Shown: piece after piece, positions 1 to 8,401 of the stretch
How positions within the stretch are numbered: position 1 is the stretch's first letter
Layout: the number at the start of each line of letters is the position of its first letter
Assembly: GCF_009674775.1 (NCBI RefSeq)
Contig: NZ_WKKE01000022.1
Location: 1 to 64,000 of the forward strand
DNA length: 64,000 nucleotides
Origin: Flavobacterium sp. LC2016-23
GTDB lineage: Bacteria; Bacteroidota; Bacteroidia; Flavobacteriales; Flavobacteriaceae
Reading direction: 5' to 3'
Notes under the pieces: model-generated
Databases searched by the model: none
The model's input: the letters and a program-made list of their open reading frames with translations, nothing else
Told to the model about the DNA's origin: nothing
Made by a program: the position numbers and the translations under genes

Positions 1-3000
1 TCGTCCAGTTCTTTGTAGGTCAATTGCGTTTCTTCAAATACTATGGCAATATTATTTGGAGTTTTGGCAACTTGTTCCTCAAATAAATCCAGTACGGTTT
101 TTCCAGCCGGATATTCGATTGCTGTATTGTTAAGATCAAACAATAATTGGTTCTTCTCTTCCTGTGTTAGAAAATCTACTTCCTGAATCTGTATTTCAGG
201 CTGTGCTACTGTCTGCAGCATTAAATTTTCAAAATGACAGAACATTCTCTCGATCAGATCACTTTCATAGATATCGGTATTGTATTCAATTCTAAGGTCC
301 AGTCCTTCGTTCTCAACGAAAATAAAACTTACATCAAACTGAGCTGTTTTGCTTTTAAACTCATACGTGCTTACCTCAAGATCAAGGAGTTCTTCTGTAT
401 TCAGGTTGTTTAATTGTTCCTGGTTTTGCAGTACTACCAGGACATCAAATAAAACGGAACGGCTCGTATCTCTTTTTAAATTCAGTTTTCCGACTAATTC
501 ATCAAAAGGATAACTTTGATGGTCGTAAGCGCTTAACAGAGTCTCTTTTTGCAGTTTTAAAACATCCAGAAAGGTATTTTCTTCTTTTAATTGTGTTCGT
601 ATAGCCAGCGTGTTCAGATACAATCCCATTTGATTCTCTAAATCCGGATGCTCCCTTCCCGCTATCGGAGTCCCCAGTATGATGTCGTTCTGACCTGTAT
701 ACCTGTGCAAAAGTGCATTGATACCGGCCATTAAGGTCATAAACAAAGTCACATCATGCTCCTTTGAAAATAACTTTAACTGTTCTAAAAAAGCATTCGA
801 AAACTGGTGGCTTACCGAATCGCCATTATAGGTTTGTACTAACGGACGGGCATTAAAGCCTGGCAGGTCTAATACAGGCAATTCGCCCGTAAACTGTTCG
901 AGCCAGTACTCTTTTGATTGTTGCTGTTTTTCATTTTGCAATTCGTCATGCAGCCATACCGCATAGTCTTTGTATTGAATGCTTAACTCCGGGAAAGTGA
1001 TTTCTTTTCCCTGCAGTAATGTATTGTAAGTTTTTACCACCTCGGCTATTAACAGTTCTATTGACCAGCCATCGCCAATGATATGGTGCAGGGACAGGAA
1101 AAAAACAGATTCGTTTTCTTCCAGTTTGATTAAAGAAGCCCGTACCAGTGGCGCAGTCTCTAAATTAAAAGGGTGACTGTTTGTATTTTGCAGATAATCA
1201 GCAATGGCTTCATGCTTATTTTCTGTCGAACTAAAATCTTTCTCTGCTATCGTAAATTTTACTTGTCCGGCCGGGATTATATATTGCTGGACTTCTCCGT
1301 CGGCAGTAGCTTTAAAGCAGGTTCTTAAAATCTCATGACGATGAATTAACAGCTTAAACGATTCTTCAAATTTCTGTACATCAACAGTTCCGGTGAGTTT
1401 TACCGTTGCAGGCATGTTATAGGCTAAGCTACCTCCTTCTAACTGACTCAGAATCCATAACCTTTTCTGTGAGGCGGTTACGGGATACGAATTTGCTTCA
1501 GGAGCCTCAGGGATTGCCTGATAATCATTCTCCTGCAATTGTCTGCTTAATGCTGCAATGGTCGGGCTTGTAAAAAACGTTTTAAAAGAAACTGTTTTTC
1601 CTAATTGTTTATGGGTTCTGTTAATGACCTGAGCAATGATTAAACTGTGTCCGCCTAACTCAAAAAAATTATCGGTTATCCCTATTTTTTCAAGTCCAAG
1701 TACTTCCTGCCAAATGGCCACTAAACTTTTTTCGGTTTCATTTTGTGGTGCGGCGTATGCTTTTCTGATCACGTCAGCGTTAGTGATACCCGGCAGTGCT
1801 TTTCGGTCTATTTTTCCATTTGGCGTCAGGGGCAATTTATCTAATACGATGTAAAAACCCGGAACCAGATAATCAGGTAATGCATGTTGCAGAAAACTTC
1901 TCAGCTCCGATTTATCGACAGGCGCAGTACTTACCAGATAGGCTGCCAGTACTTTCTCCTGATTGTTTTCTTTTACCTCTACAACAACTTGTTTTAGATC
2001 ATCGGAATACTTTAAAATTGTGTTTTCTATTTCTCCTAATTCGATCCTGTAGCCTCTTATTTTGACCTGAAAGTCTTTTCGACCTAAAAATTCAATATTT
2101 CCGTCAGATAACCAGCAGCCTAAATCTCCGGTATCATACAGGCGTTCTCCTGCCTGAAAAGGATTTGCGATGAATTTCTCCTGCGTAAGTTCCGGTTTGT
2201 TTAAATAGCCTCTTCCTACTCCGGCTCCGGAAACATATATTTTTCCGGCAACCCCTATTGGCACAGGTTTAAACGCTTCGTCCAGGATGTAAATTTTAGT
2301 ATTCGATATAGGTTTACCAATTGGAATGACTGTCTTATCAAAATCATTTTCGGACAGCTTATAAATCGACACACAAACGGCACATTCCGTTGGGCCATAA
2401 GCATTATAATAATCAATTCCTGATTGTACAACTGCAATTGCTTTGGTAGGATTAGCCGGTTCTCCGGCGGTAATCACACATCGCAATCCTGAAATGTCCT
2501 GTTCGGATAATAATCCTAGATAACTCGGCGGAAAAGTAACTACCGTAGCTTTTGTTTCTTTTAAAAAGGATACAAACAGATCTTTGTCTTTTATGACTTC
2601 TTCCGTCGGAATGCATAACGTCGCGCCGCTGTACAAACTCATCATAATCTCTGATATAGAAGCATCAAAAGCGACTGAAGCAAACCAGACAATCTTATCC
2701 TCTTTACGGACGTCAAAAAAGCTAATCTGATCCAGCGACATATTGATGTTACTCGTATGCTCAATCAGTACGCCTTTTGGCTGTCCTGTAGAACCCGAGG
2801 TATAGATCACATACGCTAAATCTTTGGGTGAAATGACGGTATTGATATTTTCATCGCTGTTACGGTCAAAATTTACAGATTGTAAAGCTACTGTCTTGCA
2901 GTTATGAAGGTCTGTAACGCTATCCGTGATCAGGAGTTTTAAACCACTGTCTTTGATCAGATAGTCAATTCTTTCCTGAGGATAATGGGTATCTATGGGT

Positions 3001-3959
3001 AAATAAACAGCACCTAACTTTAATATGGCCAATAGCGAAATGATTCCGTTATCGGACTTAGGTAAAAACACGCCAACGATATCTCCTTTATTTAGGCTGT
3101 AATTTGAGGAAATGTAATGAGCTAACTGATTGGCTTTTTTATTTAATTCGGAATAGGTTAAGTTCGATTCTTTACATACCACAGCAACATTGTCCGGTGT
3201 TTTCGCAACCTGCTCTTCAAATAAGTCAACTATTGTTTTTTCTTTCGGATAAGCAACATCGGTGGCGTTAAAATCTACAAGTAACTGCTGTTTTTCTGTA
3301 TCAGACAGTAATTCATAATCCGCCAGGTTTGTTGCGATATTATTTTCCAAATCAGCAATAAACTGCTTAAAGTGTTGTAGCAGATAGTTAGCAAGTGTCT
3401 TCTTTGCAAAATTTTCTAAATAAGAAACGTTAATCGTAATAGCGCCATTCTCCTCTGTTTTTAAATGAAATAAAATCCCCTTACACGCTAAACCGTTGAC
3501 CGAATTAATTCCGATACTGTAATTAGAAAAAATACTTAAATCGCTAAAACGGGTCTTTTCAGATAAATCATCATTAGTGTAGTCTGAATATTGTAAAGTC
3601 TCCAGAATTTCAGATTTTACTTTTTGAAGATATTCTTTAAACGATACATTTAAATCTACAGGAAATGATAACAGCATAGGATGTGATGGCTCCTTATAAT
3701 CGGAAACAATGTAGCCATCAAAATCAGCCATAAGCTTTTTTAGCAAAAAAGAATAAATGGCACTTAAAACCGTTGCCTTAGCTATTGTGTTACCGTTTGT
3801 AAGCTTATTGAAATAGTGGAGATCCCCAGCCTCTATAGTAACACACGGAAGATTATTTTGCCTGCCCCCTACAGCAGCAACCTGTTCTCTGTCGGCTATT
3901 TTTTTCTTCCAGTATTTTGTAACTAAATAAAAATTATTTTGCATTGTACTATTATCCAT
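1..3959 (-). CDS. Nonribosomal peptide synthetase, 5' part (loading module, then C domain and start of a second A domain)
   Basis: Large modular enzyme that activates amino acids and joins them into a peptide. The frame is open from the start at 3959 to the window edge (about 1319 residues). Residues 1-230 resemble the C-terminal half of a condensation domain and lack the HHxxxDG motif. A first adenylation domain follows (about 235-745) with YTSGSTGQPKG, FDAS, NAYGPTE, YDTGDL and PNGKIDRK, then a carrier domain with FFELGGHSL (Ser near 770), a full condensation domain with HHIIGDG (near 956), and the first residues of a second A domain. Reading the specificity positions against GrsA gives D-A-S-T-I-A-A-V-C-K, close to published Tyr and Phe codes, so an aromatic substrate is inferred. 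An alternative start lies five codons in. The product is unknown because the rest of the cluster is outside the window. Confidence 0.95.
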   Translation of the reverse strand, partial: MDNSTMQNNFYLVTKYWKKKIADREQVAAVGGRQNNLPCVTIEAGDLHYFNKLTNGNTIAKATVLSAIYSFLLKKLMADFDGYIVSDYKEPSHPMLLSFPVDLNVSFKEYLQKVKSEILETLQYSDYTNDDLSEKTRFSDLSIFSNYSIGINSVNGLACKGILFHLKTEENGAITINVSYLENFAKKTLANYLLQHFKQFIADLENNIATNLADYELLSDTEKQQLLVDFNATDVAYPKEKTIVDLFEEQVAKTPDNVAVVCKESNLTYSELNKKANQLAHYISSNYSLNKGDIVGVFLPKSDNGIISLLAILKLGAVYLPIDTHYPQERIDYLIKDSGLKLLITDSVTDLHNCKTVALQSVNFDRNSDENINTVISPKDLAYVIYTSGSTGQPKGVLIEHTSNINMSLDQISFFDVRKEDKIVWFASVAFDASISEIMMSLYSGATLCIPTEEVIKDKDLFVSFLKETKATVVTFPPSYLGLLSEQDISGLRCVITAGEPANPTKAIAVVQSGIDYYNAYGPTECAVCVSIYKLSENDFDKTVIPIGKPISNTKIYILDEAFKPVPIGVAGKIYVSGAGVGRGYLNKPELTQEKFIANPFQAGERLYDTGDLGCWLSDGNIEFLGRKDFQVKIRGYRIELGEIENTILKYSDDLKQVVVEVKENNQEKVLAAYLVSTAPVDKSELRSFLQHALPDYLVPGFYIVLDKLPLTPNGKIDRKALPGITNADVIRKAYAAPQNETEKSLVAIWQEVLGLEKIGITDNFFELGGHSLIIAQVINRTHKQLGKTVSFKTFFTSPTIAALSRQLQENDYQAIPEAPEANSYPVTASQKRLWILSQLEGGSLAYNMPATVKLTGTVDVQKFEESFKLLIHRHEILRTCFKATADGEVQQYIIPAGQVKFTIAEKDFSSTENKHEAIADYLQNTNSHPFNLETAPLVRASLIKLEENESVFFLSLHHIIGDGWSIELLIAEVVKTYNTLLQGKEITFPELSIQYKDYAVWLHDELQNEKQQQSKEYWLEQFTGELPVLDLPGFNARPLVQTYNGDSVSHQFSNAFLEQLKLFSKEHDVTLFMTLMAGINALLHRYTGQNDIILGTPIAGREHPDLENQMGLYLNTLAIRTQLKEENTFLDVLKLQKETLLSAYDHQSYPFDELVGKLNLKRDTSRSVLFDVLVVLQNQEQLNNLNTEELLDLEVSTYEFKSKTAQFDVSFIFVENEGLDLRIEYNTDIYESDLIERMFCHFENLMLQTVAQPEIQIQEVDFLTQEEKNQLLFDLNNTAIEYPAGKTVLDLFEEQVAKTPNNIAIVFEETQLTYKELD

Positions 3960-4159
3960 AACTTTCGAATTCGTATTTGGTTTACAATCAGTGTTCTATT
4001 CCGATGCGTTATTTTTTTAACTTTAAATGAAATTGAAAGGTTTTTTATTTCTGTTCTTTTCTGACATAAAAAGTCTGAATCATTCTTGAAAAAATGTAAA
4101 TCTTTTGTATTTAACTACAGAGATTTCGCACGAAAATAACAGTTCCATTTTTCTAAAAA

Positions 4160-4193
4160 TTACGGACTTTTCGTATAAAAGTTACGGACTTTT
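4160..4193. promoter_or_regulatory. Direct repeat upstream of the NRPS gene, possible regulator site
   Basis: TTACGGACTTTT occurs exactly twice, at 4160-4171 and 4182-4193, 22 bases apart or about two helical turns, roughly 200 bases upstream of the NRPS start. The spacer between the repeats adds a short inverted repeat (ACTTTT/AAAAGT). Spacing of this kind suits a regulator binding one face of the helix, such as AraC or LytTR proteins. No such gene is in the window, so the function is inferred. Confidence 0.4.
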
Positions 4194-4241
4194 GTAAATT
4201 GCGCTTATCATATCTTTATAAACAAGAATAAACTTACATAG

Positions 4242-4258
4242 ATACGTACTAAACGTAT
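4242..4258. promoter_or_regulatory. Perfect inverted repeat ATACGT-N5-ACGTAT
   Basis: Six-base perfect arms around a five-base centre, about 50 bases beyond the direct repeats in the same gap. It may be a second operator for the NRPS promoter. The rest of 3960-4399 is AT-rich and shows no convincing gene. Confidence 0.25.
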
Positions 4259-4399
4259 GTTTTTACATTAAATTAACAAAATAATCATATAAGAAAATTC
4301 TGAAGCATAAAAGACCTTTTTTTCTAAGTAAAAAGAGCGGTCCTTACTTCTGTATCTGATGAATAACAGATCATACATTCAGTACATTTTTTAAACAAA

Positions 4400-4431
4400 A
4401 AACCTCCAAAATCTAATGACTTTGGAGGTTT
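4400..4431 (-). terminator. Intrinsic terminator hairpin, minus strand
   Basis: AAACCTCCAAA pairs exactly with TTTGGAGGTTT around a ten-base loop, and the A-rich left flank gives a U-tract on the minus strand. It lies about 100 bases beyond the terminator that directly follows the BamB-like gene, so it is either a backup or ends a short unrecognised minus-strand RNA starting in 4432-4524. Confidence 0.6.
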
Positions 4432-4527
4432 GTAATTGTATTGAAATAGCAGCCTAAGATCTGCCGGTCGTTTTTACATTTTTTAATGCTTTAAAGTAGA
4501 TTACTGAACTGGCATAAAGTCAAAAAA

Positions 4528-4553
4528 AAGCTGCCTTATTATTGAGACAGCTT
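4528..4553 (-). terminator. Intrinsic terminator of the BamB-like gene
   Basis: Nine-base stem with one mismatch (AAGCTGCCT / AGACAGCTT) a few bases past the stop codon at 4561, followed on the minus strand by a run of eight U. Confidence 0.7.
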
Positions 4554-4560
4554 CTTTTTG

Positions 4561-5757
4561 TTATCGAATCTTTTTTACAAATGCGCTATATACGTCATCC
4601 TTAATAGAAGTTCGCAGATAAACTTCGTTTTCATCACTTGTTTTAAATTCAAATTGAATTAAAGCGGCATCAGAATAATAAAATAAGGAATCATCATCGG
4701 CAAATTCGAGATTTGAAATAGGCTGGGTTGTTAATTTGGTTTCCGATGCTATTTCACCATTCGTTATGTCTAATTGAAAAAGTTTTCTTTTGCGGGTATA
4801 TCCCCAAACATTATCACTTTCCTCCACAATGTATTCGATCGTATCATCTTTAAAATCTGTTTTCCATAGCTGGGTTCCTGTTTTGGAATCAACAGCGTAT
4901 ACCGAAGAAACTTCCGGGCCTTGTGCCGCAAAATATACTTTTTTGTCTTTGCAAAATATACGTTCCTTGATATTATGCTGATTCTCATCAAATTTAAATT
5001 GCCATAAAATATCCGGTTTATTTGGACTTAAAGCAAAAAGCACATTTTTTTCACTTGCTATAAATACATTTTCACCATCGGTTACCGGTTTTCCGTGCAT
5101 AGGTTCCTGAAAGTCCTTTTGGTAGATCAGTTTTCCGGTATTGGCTTCAAAACTATAGACATAGTTGCCACTTTGGGTAAAAATTTTGTTGTCAAAATAA
5201 AGAACCGGAATATCGTTATTGGCAGAATCTAATTTATAGTTCCAGAGTAAACTTCCGTCTTTTAGATTCAGCGCATAAATATTTTGATTTTGAGCCGTAA
5301 TAAACAATTTTCCATCATTTATCACCGGAATCTGATCTTTTAGTACAATTTGATCGGTACTATTTCCTATCCTTGATTTCCAGAAAAGAGCGCCGGTTTG
5401 ATTATCAATGGCAAAAATTTCACCGTTAATAAACGGAACATATAGCACTCCGTCCAGCAGCGTTACTTTATTGGCGCACATTTCAGTATACGCATCTGTC
5501 GCTTTTACAGTCCAGGCAATTTGTTCGGATTCTAAATCAAATGAAAAAAGGGTACCGTCGTAATCATAAATGAGGACTAACGCCTGATCTAACGGAACTT
5601 TTTTAAGAGGATTTATGGCTTTATGGGAGAAGCCCTCAGTAGAATTTGGAACTTTAGTATCAGAATCAGTTTTGACAGGTTTTGCTGTGGTTGGCGTCTG
5701 CCCAAACATATTGATAACCGTACATACAAATAAAAGTGTTATTAGGCTTTTTTTCAT
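4561..5757 (-). CDS. Secreted PQQ-like beta-propeller repeat protein (BamB-like)
   Basis: 398 residues. The N-terminus MKKSLITLLFVCTVINMFGQ is a Sec signal peptide. The rest consists of repeats of the form G-x-L-F-A-L/I-D-x-x-T-G-x-x-x-W, for example IFAIDNQTGALFWK, IYALNLKDGSLLWN and VYAVDSKTGTQLWK, typical of PQQ-type propeller blades. Such proteins act as periplasmic or outer-membrane scaffolds (BamB) or quinoprotein relatives. No catalytic dehydrogenase residues are evident. It is monocistronic with its own terminator. The exact role is unknown, and BamB itself is only the nearest named relative. Confidence 0.8.
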   Translation of the reverse strand: MKKSLITLLFVCTVINMFGQTPTTAKPVKTDSDTKVPNSTEGFSHKAINPLKKVPLDQALVLIYDYDGTLFSFDLESEQIAWTVKATDAYTEMCANKVTLLDGVLYVPFINGEIFAIDNQTGALFWKSRIGNSTDQIVLKDQIPVINDGKLFITAQNQNIYALNLKDGSLLWNYKLDSANNDIPVLYFDNKIFTQSGNYVYSFEANTGKLIYQKDFQEPMHGKPVTDGENVFIASEKNVLFALSPNKPDILWQFKFDENQHNIKERIFCKDKKVYFAAQGPEVSSVYAVDSKTGTQLWKTDFKDDTIEYIVEESDNVWGYTRKRKLFQLDITNGEIASETKLTTQPISNLEFADDDSLFYYSDAALIQFEFKTSDENEVYLRTSIKDDVYSAFVKKIR

Positions 5758-5873
5758 TTTTACAATTTGGGAATGTCTCCGCCAAATATAGTAAAAATAT
5801 ATTATAGGATTTTAGAAGTGAAAGCGCTTTAAAAATAGAATCATAAAGTACTTAAACTAAAAAGGAGGCTTCA

Positions 5874-5960
5874 ATGAAGTCACTTTTCGAATACCGGATC
5901 TTTTTACCAATTATTCTTCATGTGTATTGCATTTTATTGTTATTGAAAACTTACTTTTAA
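5874..5960 (+). CDS. Possible 28-residue hydrophobic micro-protein with a strong ribosome site
   Basis: ATG at 5874 is preceded by AAAGGAGG (5861-5868, five bases before the start), an unusually complete Shine-Dalgarno sequence for this group. The peptide starts MKSLFEYRIFLPII, is mostly hydrophobic with one potential membrane span, and ends KTYF. Its stop lies ten bases before the first of two tandem intrinsic terminators, so gene, ribosome site and terminator form a compact unit. It could be a membrane-active micro-protein of the type I toxin sort, or chance. No homologue is recognised. The GGCTTC/GAAGTC pairing around the start codon may also hide it in a hairpin. Confidence 0.3.
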   Translation: MKSLFEYRIFLPIILHVYCILLLLKTYF

Positions 5961-5968
5961 TTTTAACT

Positions 5969-6126
5969 TTACAGCAAAACTGTTGTGAAAGTTTTGTTGT
6001 ATTTTTTTTTTACAACAGAATATTTACAACAAAACTGTTGTAAAAGTTTTGTTGTATTTTTTTTTACAACAGAATATTTACAACAAAAAAGTTACAGACT
6101 TAATTTTAATTTTAGTTTTACAACAG
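5969..6126 (+). repeat. Tandem 55-base repeat of intrinsic terminators
   Basis: Two almost identical units begin at 5969 and 6024, with a degraded third at 6078. Each unit holds an 11-base stem (unit 2: ACAACAAAACT 6026-6036 with AGTTTTGTTGT 6045-6055) followed by A and nine or ten T, a textbook + strand terminator. Competing pairings exist: TTTACAACA with TGTTGTAAA, and TTGTTGTA with TACAACA across the T-run. A further TTTTACAACAG lies at 6117-6127. The rest of 6127-6357 is AT-rich with no convincing gene. Confidence 0.75.
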
Positions 6127-6357
6127 AAATAGTATTATTCACTTCCCTGCATCCAAATATAAAAATTAGAAAAAACAGCTTTAAAAAACTTCTTAAAATT
6201 GCTTACAAACCCCTAGATAAAGCGTTTTACAGGTTATTTAACTATTGTTTTAATGAAAAGGATAATGATTTTATTTCATCAATTACAGTAAAAATATTCC
6301 TTAAATTCGCTTGAAGAAAATTAAACGGATTGCTTAAAACCAGCTAAAAAAATTGCA

Positions 6358-6879
6358 ATGAACAGGAACCTGCAATCTTTCCCGATACTTATTAGCGAAA
6401 GGCTTACACTTCGGAAACTTTCCAAAAAGGATTCTGAAGAAATATGGCAGTTGCGCTCGGACGCAGCAATAAATAAATTTCTTAACAGAAAACCAGCCAA
6501 AACGTTAGAAGATGCCTTACACTTCATCAGCACTATAATTGAAAATGAAAGTGAGGATCTTTTTTATTGGGCCATCACAAAAACCGGGGAGGATAAACTA
6601 CTGGGGACCATTTGTCTGTTTGACTTTGTGGCAGATGTAAAAAAATGTGAAATCGGATATGAACTGCTTACCGGATATCAGGGCCAGGGAATCATGACCG
6701 AAGCGGCGCGAACGGTTTTAGAATACGCTATTAAAACACATGGAATCAAAGCAATAGACGCACAGACCCATAAAGACAATCAAAACTCCACCAAACTTCT
6801 TGAGAAATTAAATTTTAAGAAACGGGATGATGCAATTGAAAATAATCCAAATCTTATTTTGTTTCGATTGACGATATAA
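6358..6879 (+). CDS. GNAT family N-acetyltransferase (RimJ/RimL type)
   Basis: 173 residues, the normal length for the RimJ/RimL branch, which moves acetyl from acetyl-CoA to an amino group on a protein N-terminus or small molecule. The N-terminal ISERLTLRKL strand and the acetyl-CoA loop YQGQGIMTEA (107-116) are visible, as is the late ..DNQNSTKLLEKLNF segment where GNAT proteins bind CoA. The substrate cannot be told from sequence. It is a single gene that ends just before a bidirectional terminator shared with the convergent XRE gene. Confidence 0.85.
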   Translation: MNRNLQSFPILISERLTLRKLSKKDSEEIWQLRSDAAINKFLNRKPAKTLEDALHFISTIIENESEDLFYWAITKTGEDKLLGTICLFDFVADVKKCEIGYELLTGYQGQGIMTEAARTVLEYAIKTHGIKAIDAQTHKDNQNSTKLLEKLNFKKRDDAIENNPNLILFRLTI

Positions 6880-6896
6880 AGCCATCATCAACCAAA

Positions 6897-6918
6897 AAAG
6901 AGACTCGAAAGTCTCTTT
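6897..6918. terminator. Bidirectional terminator between convergent genes
   Basis: AAAGAGACT, loop CGAA, AGTCTCTTT: a perfect nine-base stem between the GNAT gene and the XRE gene, with A/T tracts on both sides. Confidence 0.8.
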
Positions 6919-6945
6919 GTGCAATTTATATATCTTTTATAAATG

Positions 6946-7353
6946 TTATTTAGTGATTAGTTTTTCAAGCCTTGCCATCATTTCATCCTTTTCTTTCAAC
7001 ATACGTTCGTATAAGGCAATTTTTTCTTCGTGTATTTGTACAATTTTATCAATCGGATTAAAAGCACAATTGATATATCCAGAATTGTTAGCAACTGCTC
7101 CTTCATGAAAAGTGTTGGCAATAATATTTACCGCTTGTTCTTCATCAAAATTCTGAAAAGCTTCCACAGGAATTTTTAAGGCCTGTGAGATTTGATCCAG
7201 TATATCGTTTTCAATGACATCTTTTTGCTCCAGCATCGAGATTTTCTTTTGATTCCATTCGTTTCCGAGATCAAAAGCCAATGCCTCTTGTTTGATGCCC
7301 AGCATTTCTCTGAATCGTTTTACGTTTCTTCCCTGATGTATTTTCTGTTCCAT
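6946..7353 (-). CDS. XRE-type helix-turn-helix regulator with C-terminal coiled coil
   Basis: 135 residues from the ATG at 7353 (MEQKIHQGRN). An upstream in-frame ATG at 7419 would add 22 residues unlike the family, so the internal start is preferred. Residues 8-65 form an HTH_XRE domain (NVKRFREMLGIKQEALAFDLG, written here in part: RFREMLGIKQ, then KKISMLEQ). The last 30 residues are heptad-like (HEEKIALYERMLKEKDEMM) and probably dimerise. The target is unknown. The promoter region upstream contains no clear palindrome except the interspersed repeat at 7513. Confidence 0.8.
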   Translation of the reverse strand: MEQKIHQGRNVKRFREMLGIKQEALAFDLGNEWNQKKISMLEQKDVIENDILDQISQALKIPVEAFQNFDEEQAVNIIANTFHEGAVANNSGYINCAFNPIDKIVQIHEEKIALYERMLKEKDEMMARLEKLITK

Positions 7354-7512
7354 AATGCGTATCAATATTTCTAAAGGCTCAAAGATAAAGCCATTTTGAT
7401 TAAAAATTGTGCGTTTCAAAGATAAAAAAATATCCGGTAAAAGATTTATTTTGTAAGATATTATATCTATTTTTTAAAGAGAGTATCTTTTTAAAAGAGC
7501 GGAGATCCATTT

Positions 7513-7645
7513 TTTGTCATTTCGACGAAGGAGACTCGAGCGATAGCGAACAGACGAAGTAAATCACACTAGTAACTCCATCCCTAAAATCGCCAATCTT
7601 TGTCGAAGTGCTAGTGTGATTTCTCCTTTCAGTCGAAATGACAAA
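7513..7645. repeat. Interspersed palindromic repeat, copy 1
   Basis: 133 bases with exact inverted ends TTTGTCATTTCGAC and GTCGAAATGACAAA. It contains GGAGACTCGAGCGATAGCGA followed by ACAGACGAAGTAAATC, which recurs almost unchanged at 19354-19393. It is a non-coding mobile-like repeat of REP or MITE type. The flanking bases of the 7354-7832 gap show nothing else. Confidence 0.75.
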
Positions 7646-7832
7646 CTTTTTTGCATGATTTGAAGAAAATTTCATTACAAGCTAATGATTTTTTATCTTG
7701 AAAAGGTTAATAAATTGTAGTAATAATATTTCTTATATTAGAGGTCTAATAACTAAGAGTCATCTCAAAAGATGTGTTTTTTATGGATGGAATAATTAAG
7801 TTAAAAGTAAGCCAACAAAAAAACAGAAGATT

Positions 7833-8309
7833 ATGACTAGAATAATATTGATAATTACTGTTTTGCTTTTTAACTGTTTGAGTTTTTCTCAGACTGCAAA
7901 AAAAGATAATTATACATTGACAATCCGAAAAGGAAAAGTTGTAAAAGAAAACAAACAAACATTTTGGATAACTCCTACAACTCTGACCAACAATACTAGA
8001 GATACAGTAAGATATTACAGTATGTCTTGCTCATGGCAAAGCTTTTATTCAGTTGATAATAATAAATTGCAAGTTGAAGCAAAAAATTGTGACAAAAATA
8101 TTCCGATAATTTTGACACTTGCACCTGGAAAATCAAGAACAGTCAAAATTAGACTATTATTAAGTCATAGAATTGATCCTTCTGAAATAAAATTCAAGAT
8201 CGGCTTCAACTTAATTAAAGTATCCGGAACTCATAAAGAATTCAACTTTGACTTTGAAGAACAGCAGAGAAAGAAAAATATAATTTGGTCAAACATAATT
8301 TTAAGATAA
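7833..8309 (+). CDS. Hypothetical secreted protein
   Basis: 158 residues. MTRIILIITVLLFNCLSFSQ is a Sec signal peptide with probable cleavage after FSQ. The mature part has beta-rich character (LTIRKGKVV, LTNNTRDTVRYYSMSCSW, TLAPGKSRTVKIRLLL), which suggests a small immunoglobulin-like or transglutaminase-accessory fold but matches no family I recognise. Two cysteines (SCSW and KNCDK) could form a disulfide. It is the first gene of a short + strand pair with the NERD protein, 92 bases apart, so co-transcription is possible but not certain. Confidence 0.6.
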   Translation: MTRIILIITVLLFNCLSFSQTAKKDNYTLTIRKGKVVKENKQTFWITPTTLTNNTRDTVRYYSMSCSWQSFYSVDNNKLQVEAKNCDKNIPIILTLAPGKSRTVKIRLLLSHRIDPSEIKFKIGFNLIKVSGTHKEFNFDFEEQQRKKNIIWSNIILR

Positions 8310-8401
8310 AAGAACAAATGACATGTAGGTACAATTATGAAAACGGTAGTGGTAAATTCTGAAAACTAACCGACCAATTAGGAACTTCAAAATAATATTT
8401 T

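Noticed and set aside
1636..2437. Several short frames in the first 2.5 kb
   Set aside because: All overlap the continuous NRPS frame on the minus strand, which has full domain motifs.
5969..6126. CRISPR array or integron attC cluster
   Set aside because: Only two full units with no spacers of constant length, no cas or integrase genes, and the structure is explained by terminators.
5985..6314. 109-residue + strand frame across the terminator repeats
   Set aside because: Its sequence is a translation of the repeat (FFFTTEYLQQ repeated) and lies over T-runs and stems; no family resemblance.
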